DNA of 64,000 nt from Micropterix aruncella (taxonomy: Eukaryota > Arthropoda > Insecta > Lepidoptera > Micropterigidae), in assembly GCA_944548615.1 (NCBI GenBank), contig OX155955.1:6055381-6119380 (forward strand), read 5' to 3'. The position numbers were made by a program, and so were the translations under genes. How positions within the stretch are numbered: position 1 is the stretch's first letter; every line of letters starts with the position of its first letter. Shown in pieces: positions 10,233-20,048 of the stretch. Below the pieces are notes generated by a model that was given only the letters and a program-made list of their open reading frames with translations, did not search any database and was not told where the DNA came from.

Positions 10233-11282
10233 TTATTTTTCCCGTATAGACGGCAAATGTAACTTCTTTAAGACTATCTTCTAACTTTGTCAAACTTTTG
10301 AAAAACTATAGTGTAGTTACGCGGTAAGAATCCGTTTCCTTCCAATTAAAACAGACGAGAAACTCTATCGTAGCATATTATATACTACAAACTAACCTAA
10401 CTTACTTCAAATTATAGATCGGTATCACAAAGAACTGTATCACAAAGGTCTGTCTAGTATGAAGTACGATAAAGAATCCAAAATTAAATCAACAGTACTC
10501 ACCTTCGCCCAACCTTTCCAATCTTTAGTAGCACCTTCAGCATCGGCGTTCAGCACTGCTGACAGCTGCATCCAAAGGTTTTTGCTTCTTTTCTTCCCAT
10601 CCGCGCCGGTGATTCTCCCTTTCGCTAAATCTTTATGCCGGTCCATAAAATCCAGCACGGTTTCTTGCTGCAACAAGCTCATTCGCGACCTGGCGGAACT
10701 CATTTTGTATACGCACGAGAACACGGAGACACTGGCTGTCGAACGGCACCACAACGAATGAATCCCGAAATAGTATACATCGCATTGTTGCATTATGATG
10801 TCGACAGCAAAATAACGGGATTCACGATAACGTGTGGGAATGGCGAAATAATAGGCGAAGGAATCGTATATCGATGGCGAAATCGCGTTCCTTTTTGAGT
10901 TTCAACACATCGCACCGCGCAGTTGACAGTTTGACCACAGTTTGACGTTTAACGAATGAAAACCAATGCGATGTTGCCAAGTTTATCTCGTAAAATTAGC
11001 GAGACGTAGTAAAATTAGCGAAACGAAGTGTCTTTTTTACAAAATCGGCCGATACGATATATTATGTTTCGTTTCGCTAACATCGTTTTCGAACCGTAAC
11101 GTTTGAGTTCGTTTCGAGTTTTTAGCGATGGAGATATAAAATCGCCCTGCTGGTCTTATCGCCAGCGTAGGCGACAGACTTAACATCAGGGTCACTTCGT
11201 AAGTTGATCGAAGTTCTATCGAAACGAAATCGATACAACTTCGAATATTGTTACTATTACCTGGAGACAAAACGAACACTAT

Positions 11283-12000
11283 CGTTAAAACTTCTTGAGG
11301 TGACGGGTTCGCCCGTTGTAGTTAACACTCCAAGTTGTTACTATTGCCGATTGGATGCTAATGGATCCTGTGCAGTTGGGCCAATATGACCCGCTCAGGT
11401 AGCCTCCACGTAGAAGTTTGAGCCTGGAAAGGACTCTTGTTCCCTCGGCAACTGAGTATGCAGGTGGGTCAGTTTCCCCCGGGTTATGTTCTTAGGGCGG
11501 ATCTGGGCGGTTTGCGCACCGTGCGGCGTCAGCCAATCAACTGTGCATTCCGGCTAGTAACCGGGGAGTCTGGAATCGACATACAGTTTCCTACGAAGCT
11601 GGGGTGGTCGCTTACCTAATGTCAGCCGCTCTTAAAACGAACGGTCGGCTACCCGATCCCGCGCTAAAAAGGCGGGCAAAGGATGTCACGGTCCGCGATA
11701 AATTCGAACTGAATTACCGCTGACATTAGGTAGAGGCCGCGCAAGCGACGTCGATCCGTGACCAGACAGTTGGCCGGAGGAATCCTGTCAAATCTGGTAG
11801 TCAGGTCGCGAGGCTGCCGCTGTGTCAACTACCCGGTGCCACGCGGTAAGGCGTTGTACTCTGACGGGCTAGTTGGCTTAGCTGTATAGTGGACTGTATT
11901 CGTCCCCAAGTCTACTGTAACTCCAGGCTTAAAGAAAGATTACATATCGTTATACCTACCTGGAGTGACGGGTTCACCCGTTGTAGATGACAAAATCCCA
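11283..12000 (+). repeat. Family A copy A3 (diverged subfamily)
   Basis: A detached family A terminus, GGTGACGGGTTCGCCCG, at about 11298-11315 is followed by a nearly full copy ending in the same motif at about 11965-11985. Helix 1 here is a 13-bp pairing, ACCTAATGTCAGC with GCTGACATTAGGT, quite unlike the sequence in copies A1, A2 and A7. Helix 2 is CCCGC/GCGGG instead of CCCGG/CCGGG. Helix 3 is ACCAGA/TCTGGT. The sequences differ but the ability to pair is kept. The copy begins about 130 bp beyond the Harbinger end. Confidence 0.7.
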
Positions 12001-13267
12001 CTGTTACTGTTTGTTAGGCCAGGTCGTCCTGATATGGGTCCGCTTTAAGCAACAAACTTCTTACCCTAATAACTGCAAACTGAGATAATGGTAGTTGAAG
12101 TTTTTTATTTATTTTGATTTCAAGCAAAGAAAAACGTTTATTAGAACTTTTAATTACCAATATAATATAATATTCTTTGGTTTATGTATAATATTTTTTA
12201 TAATTAATTTGTCCTATATATTTTTTTTGGTTTAGATATTCAGTTTCTGCTGAATATTTAGGGTTGTAAACGTGTTCCTGTGACTTTAAAGATTAAGTGT
12301 TTTAGATGCTTTCTGCTGTATTTAAAATGAGAAGAAACTGATTTAGTAATATAAACATTAAGGTGGCTTAGATGCTCTCTGCTGTATTAAAAACAAGTGT
12401 ACTCATTGTACACATAATGAATTGCATCCCATAAAATTCTAAGTCACCTAAATGTTTTCAGTTAAATAAAAATCAGCTCTGCATTGTTCTACTCATAGAA
12501 AAGGCACTAGTCTTTTTGGGTAATGTATATATTATTAGTATATTGTTTGTCCGTTGATACTCGTATTTATTTAAATCGCTCTGATTTAGAAGGCCAAGAA
12601 AAACATGTTTTTCATGTTTTATTTAACCTAAAGTTGAAATCTCATCATTAATCTTGTATATCAGTTTGATTAGCATTTGAAAGATAATATTTTTTTTTGT
12701 AATTGTAAAACTATTTTTGAGATATTGAATTGCAAATGTTTATACCGCTGCAGAAATGACGGTATCTGCTTGCGTCGGTAATAGAGAGAGGAGTTTTTGC
12801 CTGCCATAAAAAACTACGATATTAATTTTTACATATTATTATGTATTTTGTAGATGAACTAAAAAAAATACTAAATGTTATAATTTTTATAATTTTGCAA
12901 GGATTTAAATAAATTTAATTGATTTTCGCGCCAAAATTTTGTGTGTAACTAGCAAAAAAATATATATAAAAACATTTTTTCTTATATTTTTGGTTCGTTT
13001 GGAAGAGAATTTAGTAATCTTTAAAAAACAATTTGGAACAACTCAATCCGAAAAGCAGTTTTTTTATCACCGGCGCAAAACTGAAAAATATGGTTTTAAG
13101 AGAAACACGTTTAAAGGTTTCTATAAGGTAGTAAGTTTTTTTACACTCACAGCAATCTGAGAATATCAGCTATTCCATAGGTAAAAGATTCATAAATATA
13201 TTTCAACTTAAAGGAAAAAAAAAACATGAAAACATGTATTTTTTGGCTGTCTTTATCAGGCTCCCCC
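12001..13267. other. AT-rich stretch, no gene recognised
   Basis: Very AT-rich. A phrase like TTAGATGCTTTCTGCTGTAT recurs in slightly changed form at about 12302 and 12368. The short frames have biased, low-complexity composition. Confidence 0.5.
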
Positions 13268-13735
13268 CTTAAGCTGGTCATGGACAAGGAGACCTGCCGA
13301 AGAATCCAATTCGAATGAGCAGCGTTCGGGAAACTACGCCATATCTTCCGTCACAAATACCGCAGAGCCTCATGACGAAAGTCTATAATCAGTGCGTGTT
13401 GCCAGTGATTACATACGGCACTGAGACGTGGTTGTTAATTATTGGCCTCATACACTAGGTCAAAGTATCGCAACAAACCATGGAGATAGCTATGGAGTTT
13501 CACTGCGTGATAGGATCCGAAACGAGGAAATCTGCAGAAGAACCAAGGGCATTGACATAGCACTAAAAATTATCAACTAGAAATGGCAGTGGACAGGCAG
13601 GCCAGATACATAGATCGCAGTACCTACAATCGTTGGGGGAAAGTAGGTGGATGGAGGCGGCTCATGACCGTTCGTCATTGCATTCTATGGGGAGACCGAA
13701 ACCTATGTTTAACAGTGGACGACTACTGACTGGTT
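13268..13735 (+). pseudogene. RTE-like endonuclease/reverse transcriptase C-terminal remnant
   Basis: Across shifting frames the plus strand reads as the C-terminal part of a LINE polyprotein. It has an IRMSSVRETTPYLPSQIPQ block, then MTKVYNQCVLPVITYGTETW (the thumb-domain pattern N-Q-C-V-L-P-x-x-T-Y-G-x-E-T-W), then LRDRIRNEEICRRTKGIDIA-like and WQWTGRPDT-like pieces. Stops and indels interrupt it (for example near 13440 and 13578). It is dead and 5'-truncated. The pattern is that of the RTE-type proteins abundant in insects and other animals. Confidence 0.7.
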
Positions 13736-14298
13736 ATAACGAAGCGCGATATTATCATCTCGACTTGTTGGAAAATAGACCCACAAGACGCGTGTAATAA
13801 TATCATCGCCTTCGCGTCCTCAATCGAATCGGAAGATCTTCTGAACGCCGCCGAGTTCTGAAACTTTTCGCTTCTCATCGACCTCGCCACTCGCCGGTCA
13901 CGAAGCGCTGAATCAACGGCATTTAATGCCAAAAAGATAACCGAATTGTTTCTTCTCTGCGATAAAATCGCCCGCGCTACTCCACTAGCCGAAAAGAGAC
14001 GGCGATTAGATAAGAGGTTCGATAGCAACTCTACGTTTATATTACAGAAACAGGCATTGCAATCAGAGATATGAATATTAATGACGGGATGGGCCTTTAG
14101 GATTCCTCGAATGATCTTCATGAAGCCTTCAGGATTAATCGGATCACTATCCGTTTAAGCCCATAATATAATAAGCCCATAATAAACCATCACCATTGTT
14201 TGTTATTGTAGTTTGTTTGCAAAAAAACAGTATCCTAACCGGTGGATGCTCTCTTACGTATCAGGATTTGTATGGAGAGATCTGAAGTGATATCAGAC
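13736..14298. other. Unassigned moderately GC-rich stretch
   Basis: A minus-strand frame of 132 codons (14121-13723) has no recognisable motif, and neither strand shows a family resemblance. The GC content of 13800-14030 is higher than that of the neighbours. It could be single-copy sequence. I make no gene call. Confidence 0.4.
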
Positions 14299-14465
14299 TC
14301 TAGTTGAATGTCATCTGGGCTATGGTATTCATCTGTGGGATACTTAACTGTGTATTCACTCTGCAAAAAAGCCCTACGTGTGATAGTGGGTAGGTATTGG
14401 CCGTATATGCAGTTTTTGCTTAAGAAGCTCTGCGAATTCTATTGCAATAAGAGCTCAGCAATATC
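14299..14465 (+). pseudogene. Small LINE reverse transcriptase thumb fragment
   Basis: Two overlapping plus-strand frames give LVECHLGYGIHLWDT and then KKALRVIVGR, which together resemble the post-catalytic part of CR1/Jockey-type reverse transcriptases (S-H-L-x-Y-G-I ... Q-K-K-A-L-R). A frameshift separates them. Family A copy A4 starts directly after. Confidence 0.5.
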
Positions 14466-14477
14466 CCCCGAGGAAGT

Positions 14478-15222
14478 ATGTACGTCGGCATGGCGTGACT
14501 CACGGCTTGAGGAACGGTTTCCACTGAGGGAAGGCTCTCCGGCACTACTGGACGGTATGCGCACCGTGCGCGGCATCAGCCAATCGGCTGTGCACTCTGA
14601 CTAATTACTGAAGGAGTGTGGAGGCTACGGAAATATACTGTCTCCTAAGCAGCGGGGTGGATATTGACCTGTTGTCATGCCACTCTTGAAACGACCTGTC
14701 GGCCACCCGATCCCGAGTGGTATGACGGGCAAAGGAAGCCCAGGTCCGCGATAAATTCATATTGAATTGCCGCTGTAATAAACAGGTAGAGACCGCGCAA
14801 GCGACTTCGATCCCGTAACCAGTCTGGAGGATGGAGGTATCCTGAAGGTTTATCCCAGACTGATGGTTTATCTAGACAGATTTATACCTATATATCGTGC
14901 CAAAACTGGTAGCCAGGGGGTGAGGTGGGCCCACTATGTAACCTTCCTAGTGCATAGTCGCAAGGCGTTGGACTCTAGCAGGAATTTATGGCTTTGCTGG
15001 ACGGTCGATTTGTATCGTTTTCTACGCTCACCCCACGGGAGTCAGAACGATCATTATCGTTGAAACTTCCTGGGGTGACGGGTTCGCACGTTGAAGTCGA
15101 CATCTCCAAATATATTCGTCCCCAAGTCTCTACGTTCATCCCAGGTTGAAAGAAAATCAATATCTGTATACCTTTCCGGGGTGACAGGCTCGCCCGCTCT
15201 AGTTGACATCACGCCACTGACT
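14478..15222 (+). repeat. Family A copy A4 with two terminal motifs
   Basis: Helix 1 is ACCTGTT with AACAGGT, helix 2 is CCCG/CGGG, and helix 3 is CAGTCTGG with CCAGACTG. Each differs in sequence from the other copies but still pairs. The 3' terminal motif occurs twice in tandem, near 15073 (GGTGACGGGTTCGCACG) and near 15178 (GGGTGACAGGCTCGCCCGC). An AT-rich piece at about 14868-14905 interrupts the copy. Confidence 0.7.
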
Positions 15223-16251
15223 GCGTTTTGGGAATACCTCTCAAAGCACTACATGTACTGCACAATATCTAGCGGCTCCATAATATGTGCATATCATATA
15301 AAGCAGCGACTCTATATGTGCATATCATATATTATATCTCTATAATCTACATATAGTGCAGCGGCTTTAATCACCCCGCCTGTGTACTTTAGGCGAGTGA
15401 CACAGAGTGGTTTAACAAAAAGTCGAAAGAGATGAATTCCGCGGCACGCCGCATTGACACACCGTCTATTAGAGTGGCGCGAATGGCGATAGCGGCGAGA
15501 CGAGCGAGAAACAGAGCGGAAGTTTATTACTCACTATACATAGAGGACACGCAGAAGGGGTACATTAAAAATAAACGCTTCCCACTTAGGACACTGTAGA
15601 ATGAGAGCGGCCGCCATTTCAACCGCTAACCAGATGAGAGGAGCGCTCTTGTTTATGTTACGATAAAAACCCGGACCTGCTATTGGAGTAAAGTAAATTA
15701 TATGTGTCGTCTAATTTCAAACTCCGCCAGATCAACTTTTAAAAAAATATAAATTTTTGCTCCATTGTCTGGTCTTATTTGAGTTCTATGTTCTCAAAAA
15801 TTCATTTAGTTTGAATCAACGCCATAACATTTCAAACTCCGTTACATTCGTGACAAACGTTATCAAACGCTGCCATATTTATACCGACTAATCAGATTTA
15901 AAAAATCATCGGAAAACTGTCATAACGAATTTATTTTTAAAAGTCCCTCACGGGGTGCGTAATTAAATTGAAGCGATGACAAGTTTACACGTCGAACGCA
16001 AGACACATGGTGCCATAATAAATGTTACAAAAAAATATATAAGTAAAATGATAAGGATTACAATTCTTATGAATAAAAAACTAACAATACATTATTGAAA
16101 ACCTAAATATTGTCAAAAATAATAAAATTCATAAACAGAAAATATTAAAGAAAAAAATGTAGTCGATAATTCAGTTGACTTTATTGAGGAATTTTTAAAG
16201 TAAAGCTAAGAAATACCATTCGATATAAAAATTCAATATTTGAATAAGATA
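15223..16251. other. No gene recognised
   Basis: A GC-richer part at 15430-15660 has no coding signature I can identify; the rest is AT-rich. A CATATCATATA phrase is repeated near 15290-15335. Confidence 0.45.
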
Positions 16252-16380
16252 CTGCTGCTGCTGCTGCTGCTGTCGCTGCCGCCGCCGCTACCACTGCCGC
16301 TGCCACCGCCGCTGTCGCTGCCGACGCCGATGCAGCCGCCGCCGCTGCTGCAGCCGCCACCGCTACAGCAACAGCAATAA
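16252..16380 (+). repeat. Imperfect CTG/CCG triplet tract
   Basis: About 125 bp of CTG and CCG triplets with interruptions, starting with seven CTG units. It is open in one plus-strand frame as Leu/Pro ending in QQQQ and a stop, and on the minus strand as an Ala-rich stretch. No flanking exon supports a protein, so I treat it as a microsatellite. Confidence 0.8.
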
Positions 16381-16837
16381 GAGTAGTATCTTACTCATTT
16401 TTATTTCACACGACGTGTATACAACTCGACCGCACTTAACTGACTTGGCGAATCTATAGCTCTCCTGTGTTTTGGTGACGTCACAGCCCTAAGTTCATAA
16501 GTAAAGCAATCAGATCCTAGAATTCACCAACAAAACCCGCCAGATCCAAATTTGAACATCAAAACCAGCTTTATCCTATTTTACACAACAATATGCTTAT
16601 TTTACTGCTTAATCTAATACATTAAAAAAATATTTGATAGTAATTTTACTTATCAAATATTTCATAAATTAATATTTATTATAAGCAGAATTTATTCTTT
16701 TACAAGCAGAAAATTGGTCCTACTGTGAAATAGGCCTATCGGAGTTTGCATTAGGCGACACATATATTCTACAAAAACCCATAATCCGAAAACTCGCTGG
16801 TCCCTCTTGCGGGGCCGTTGATTCTAAATAAAAACTT
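16381..16837. other. No gene recognised
   Basis: AT-rich sequence with a palindromic phrase, ATATTTGATAG...TTATCAAATATTT, around 16629-16663. Confidence 0.45.
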
Positions 16838-17155
16838 CATCCATTGCACTGGTGTACTCGCAGATGAATATTCAGCGCCTGTCTCTATGAATAGCGCCCA
16901 CACCTACAATGTAGGGACGATGCACATAATCAGTGGAACTTTGAAAAGCAAACTGCCAGCATTAAGCAAGGTTGAACGACCTTACATCCGCCGAAAGTCT
17001 GCCTTAGCTAGGGATTTGTCAAAATGCGAGCAGAACTCAAACCTACCTCCCCACGATGGTATTGCTTACGTGGGCGGTAAAAGCCCCTGTTACTCCCTCT
17101 GGGAAACGACTACGCCAACAGTTTCGAACGTATCTCAAAATCAACCTTTTTTCCA
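16838..17155 (+). pseudogene. LINE reverse transcriptase C-terminal fragment
   Basis: The frame reads DEYSAPVSMNSAHT, then MHIISGTLKSKLPALSKVE and RPYIRRKSALARD. This follows the pattern A-E-Y-C-A-P-V-W-x-x-S-x-H-T ... M-R-x-I-S-G-T-x-x-x-x-P-x-x-x-L-P-V-L-S that lies after the catalytic core in CR1/Jockey-type LINEs. A key Trp is changed to Ser, and nothing upstream codes for the catalytic part. It is a relic. Confidence 0.65.
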
Positions 17156-18241
17156 TTAAAGTTTATGTTTTAATTCGTCACTAATTAAAATAGAAACTGG
17201 AGAATCTCTCTTTAGCACGATCTATATTGTTGCCAACCAACTATTTTCTTTATGTATTAGTAAACTATTTTTCTATTTCTATGTACTGAAAAAAATCGGT
17301 TCATTTGTGTAACTTGGAGTGGTTTCTTCTTAAGTTCTAATGTCATTAGGCTTATGTAATCATCTACTGTATATATAGTCTTGGCTGATTAATTAATAAT
17401 GCTTTGAGATCCGGTAATTCCGCATCATTTTGTGGGTTAAGACGAGTCCCTTTTTGCTCGGTATTTTGGCTCATTATTAGGTCTTTGGACGTTTCTGCAG
17501 ATTGTAAAATGGCTCATTAGGTATCGAATTCAATAAAAATAAATAAAAACCCGATTTTGTGGGTTTATGCGTTTTTGCGTAACTACGTCCAGTTTGGTTC
17601 TCATTGAACATTGGTGAGCATTGGATTCAACAACGCTTCATCTCTTTTGTATCCGTGCTATTTTGTTATAATGCGTTCACCTCACTCGCTAGTTGTTTTC
17701 TCCCAGAAGCGCCAAAAAGGTATTTGCTCTTTTATGGTATCGGTGAATTAGAAGTAACTCCCAAACACGGTTATAACACCCGCATTTACAACGAATTATG
17801 CAATATGTCATGTGTACATTTTTCCTGGTTCATTTCAAATGATACATATTGCATGAACAGCAGCGTTTTTAATATGGTCCCTTACTATATATTATTGTAC
17901 ATTGCGTATAATTATTTAAATTAGGTTTTTATATCCGTTTTCACCTTTTTTTAAGGTCTCTATTAATAATTTAAAAAGAGAGCGGAGATTTAACTATATT
18001 TTCAAATATTTCTTTGAAACCAGCGCGCGAATAATGAAGGGTTAAACGCCGTTTAAACGCTAAGCTTTTTAATGGTCTCCTTTGTGAGGTGGCGCCTATT
18101 TATAGTGACGGGAAAAAAAGTCTTCCGAAGGAAGTAGGACGAGGAAATGAAAACGTAGAGGGACTGCGGCGGACGGCACTTCATTAGTGGCGAAAGAAAA
18201 TGCATTATCACAAAGCGAAAGCGGGAGGCCAAAGAAAAAAA
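17156..18241. other. No gene recognised
   Basis: AT-rich sequence. The 106-codon plus-strand frame at 17604-17924 has no recognised motif. The sequence at 17960-18230 has an irregular, moderately GC-rich composition and may be non-repetitive. Confidence 0.4.
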
Positions 18242-18292
18242 AAGAGAGAGAGATAGATAGACATGATAAAGAGAGAGAGAGAGAGAGAGAGA
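18242..18292 (+). repeat. GA dinucleotide microsatellite
   Basis: Two GA runs flank a GATAGATAGACATGATAAA interruption; the longer run has about eleven units. It has no evident role. Confidence 0.9.
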
Positions 18293-18530
18293 TAATGTCC
18301 GAACGAACGCCCCCTTTTTTCGGTCGAAAATAAAAAAGGAAATTCAGCGTTATATACCTACATGTTTGGCTGAAAACCGAAAACGTAAGTGAAAAAGAGT
18401 TTATTAAACTGTAAATAAAACACATTTATGCATGTTTAATGTTTATTATTAATAATACTTTCAATTACAATTATGGCAATATAACAAAATGGAAATTAAT
18501 CTTATACATATTATACAGTATTTTACTTTC

Positions 18531-19133
18531 TTGGCCGACCAAACAACGGGAAGTGAAAGTATTGTGACGCACAGTTTTTTTCGAGTTGTAGACGGAAATA
18601 TCCAATTTGAGCCGCCTTGAGACGATTAGGATCATTTCCAGATGAATTATGTCTGTGTGTGTCTTTTTGTGTGTCCGTTAGTATTCCCCCACGATAGCGC
18701 TCAAACGCTTAATCCTATTGAGCTGAAATTTGGCAGGCATCACTTGGTCATAGCAAGAGTTGAAAAGGTTGTATCGGTCCACCAGGGGCTCACTATTCAT
18801 ATTTCAATCTCAAAATATTGGGCTTAGAGACTTGAAATTTATTTAATACACAAATGCCTTTTTGGACCGAAACCACAATGTGAAATTTAGTTGGAATATG
18901 TCATATACAAGCTACACTAATAATATTGAAATTCCGCAATACATTTTAATTTAATATCAACGCTATCTGTTGTGGCTTAGCCTAAGTCCGCTCTTCGCCA
19001 AGAAGTAAACCGCGCCGCCGGAGGCGGTCGCAATGGAACCTAACCGAGTTCGTCCGCCGGCCGAGAGAATTAATATTTAGGTGAAATTAGTTCTTGGCCA
19101 CTTGCCGGGAAAGGCTCGGGGTGACACAACCGG
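18531..19133 (+). repeat. Family C repeat, near full-length
   Basis: The copy starts TTTTACTTTCTTGG and ends GAAAGGCTCGGGGTGACACA. It holds the family phrases GATAGCGCTCAAACGC and ATTGAGCTGAAATTTGGC. The ends carry ACTTTC near the start and GAAAG near the end, hinting at short terminal inverted repeats. A GC-rich block at 18985-19070 is not shared with the other copies and may be a later insertion. Confidence 0.6.
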
Positions 19134-19680
19134 TTTTTGTTTCACTATGGACACAAAACTTGGATGAAATAACATCAGTTTGAGTTGAAATTTCGTAATT
19201 CAGATAAAAAATCAATAATTCATTTGTTTTTCGATCGTTTCGATGGAGTAGCACGCAATTAGACAACCGCGCCTGGGCAATCAATCGCCTTCGCTACTGC
19301 TGCTGCACGACAACACACGAACAGACGCCACAGTAACATTCGCAGTCACAGAAGTTTCGATACTCTGTTACCCACCGCGCTCGCGAGACTTTTCCCCAGC
19401 CGACTTTTACTTTTTACTGAATTTGGACACCTTTCTACCGGGTCAAAAGGGGGGGAATTCCAAAAGGGGGGAAATGCCTTCAAATCATTTATTAATTGCT
19501 GTCCATCCAACTCCTATTGAAATGTCAAATCTTTATAGATAATAGGGGTCAATATTTGAATTAATTTAAATATCTATTTTTCGTAGAAACTTTTTGATTC
19601 TAAATATACATTTTATTTATGTCAGAAAATTCACCAAAAAATGCTTAAAAATACAATTTACATACAAAGAAGACAAGAAC
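19134..19680. other. No gene recognised
   Basis: Mixed composition with a GC-richer part at 19280-19400. A GGGGGAATTCCAAAAGGGGG phrase lies near 19450-19470. There is no coding signal. Confidence 0.45.
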
Positions 19681-19870
19681 CCATAGCATAACTGTCCGGC
19701 ACACTGGTCCAACGTACGCAACGCATTATGACAACTGGCCCTTGTATTTGAATGAAAGCAGACACACTTATCGTACGCAAAGTTGCGTGGGATAAGTGTG
19801 TGCTTCTATCTAAATTCAATGTCATCATGCATTGCGTACGTAGGTCCAGTGTGTCGGACCCCTATGTTAT
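19681..19870. repeat. Foldback element, about 190 bp
   Basis: The outer arms, CCGGCACACTGGTCC... and its partner ...CCAGTGTGTCGGACC, and the inner arms, CACACTTATCGTACGC and GATAAGTGTGTG, make the whole segment a long imperfect hairpin. No clear target duplication is visible. It is probably a small MITE. Confidence 0.7.
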
Positions 19871-19989
19871 CGTGTATTTATACTCGTATATTACAGTCTC
19901 ACATGTCGCTCCACTAAGCTTATCTTGTGCTAGAGCGGACATTAAAGTACACTGCTTTAGATATCAATATATACATGTTGCAGGGAAAT

Positions 19990-20048
19990 GATAAAAACAG
20001 GGATATTGTCAAATCCCTATGATATTTGATCAAATCCCTGTTTTTATC
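19990..20048. repeat. Short perfect-ended hairpin
   Basis: GATAAAAACAGGGAT at the left is the exact complement of the ATCCCTGTTTTTATC end at the right; the inside is an imperfect pairing of AAATCCCT phrases. It lies 120 bp from the preceding foldback element. Confidence 0.75.

Larger units (their letters stand above)
8003..10703 (-). pseudogene. Harbinger Myb/SANT-like DNA-binding partner, frameshifted
   Basis: In PIF/Harbinger elements this protein binds the element ends and helps bring the transposase to them. I read four minus-strand exons: 10703-10503 (MSSARSR start; helices with KNLWMQLSAVLNADAEG), 9688-9506 (TWSDWKFHVKKKL, then GGGPSKQKPLSAMEQRV), 8950-8702 (acidic then Pro/Ser-rich) and 8220-8003 (coiled-coil tail, LNLKKEKMALLKSKEERDKQ). 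Exons 1-2 and 2-3 join in phase. Exon 3 enters in one frame, which stops at 8803-8801, but its Pro/Ser-rich end and the junction to exon 4 fit only another frame. The net shift equals one lost or two gained bases. The lesion could be real, an assembly error, or a missed splice. The Myb/SANT-like reading comes from the WSDWK and GGGPSK motif style. Confidence 0.75.
5297..11149. mobile_element. Complete PIF/Harbinger DNA transposon
   Basis: The element starts CAGGGCGATTTTGTA and ends with the inverted form, and it is flanked by the 3-bp duplication CTG (5294-5296 and 11150-11152). CWG or TWA targets are known for PIF/Harbinger. Subterminal regions are rich in repeated TTAGCGAA and TTTCGCTAA motifs, plausible transposase-binding sites. 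It carries the two genes usual for the superfamily, tail to tail with about 100 bp between their stops: a DDE transposase on the plus strand and a Myb/SANT-like DNA-binding protein on the minus strand. Three smaller inverted-repeat structures lie in its introns. The transposase looks intact and the partner gene does not. Confidence 0.9.

Noticed and set aside
11283..12000. Family A as a Helitron because of its terminal hairpin
   Set aside because: The hairpin is followed by GTAGT in most copies, not CTRR, and no TC start or A/T target is consistent.
13723..14121. 132-codon minus-strand frame
   Set aside because: No recognisable motif, no splice context and no neighbouring gene, so I described the stretch but did not call a gene.
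16252..16380. Poly-Leu/Pro or poly-Ala protein segment
   Set aside because: The frame is explained by the triplet repeat; no flanking exon or splice signal supports translation.
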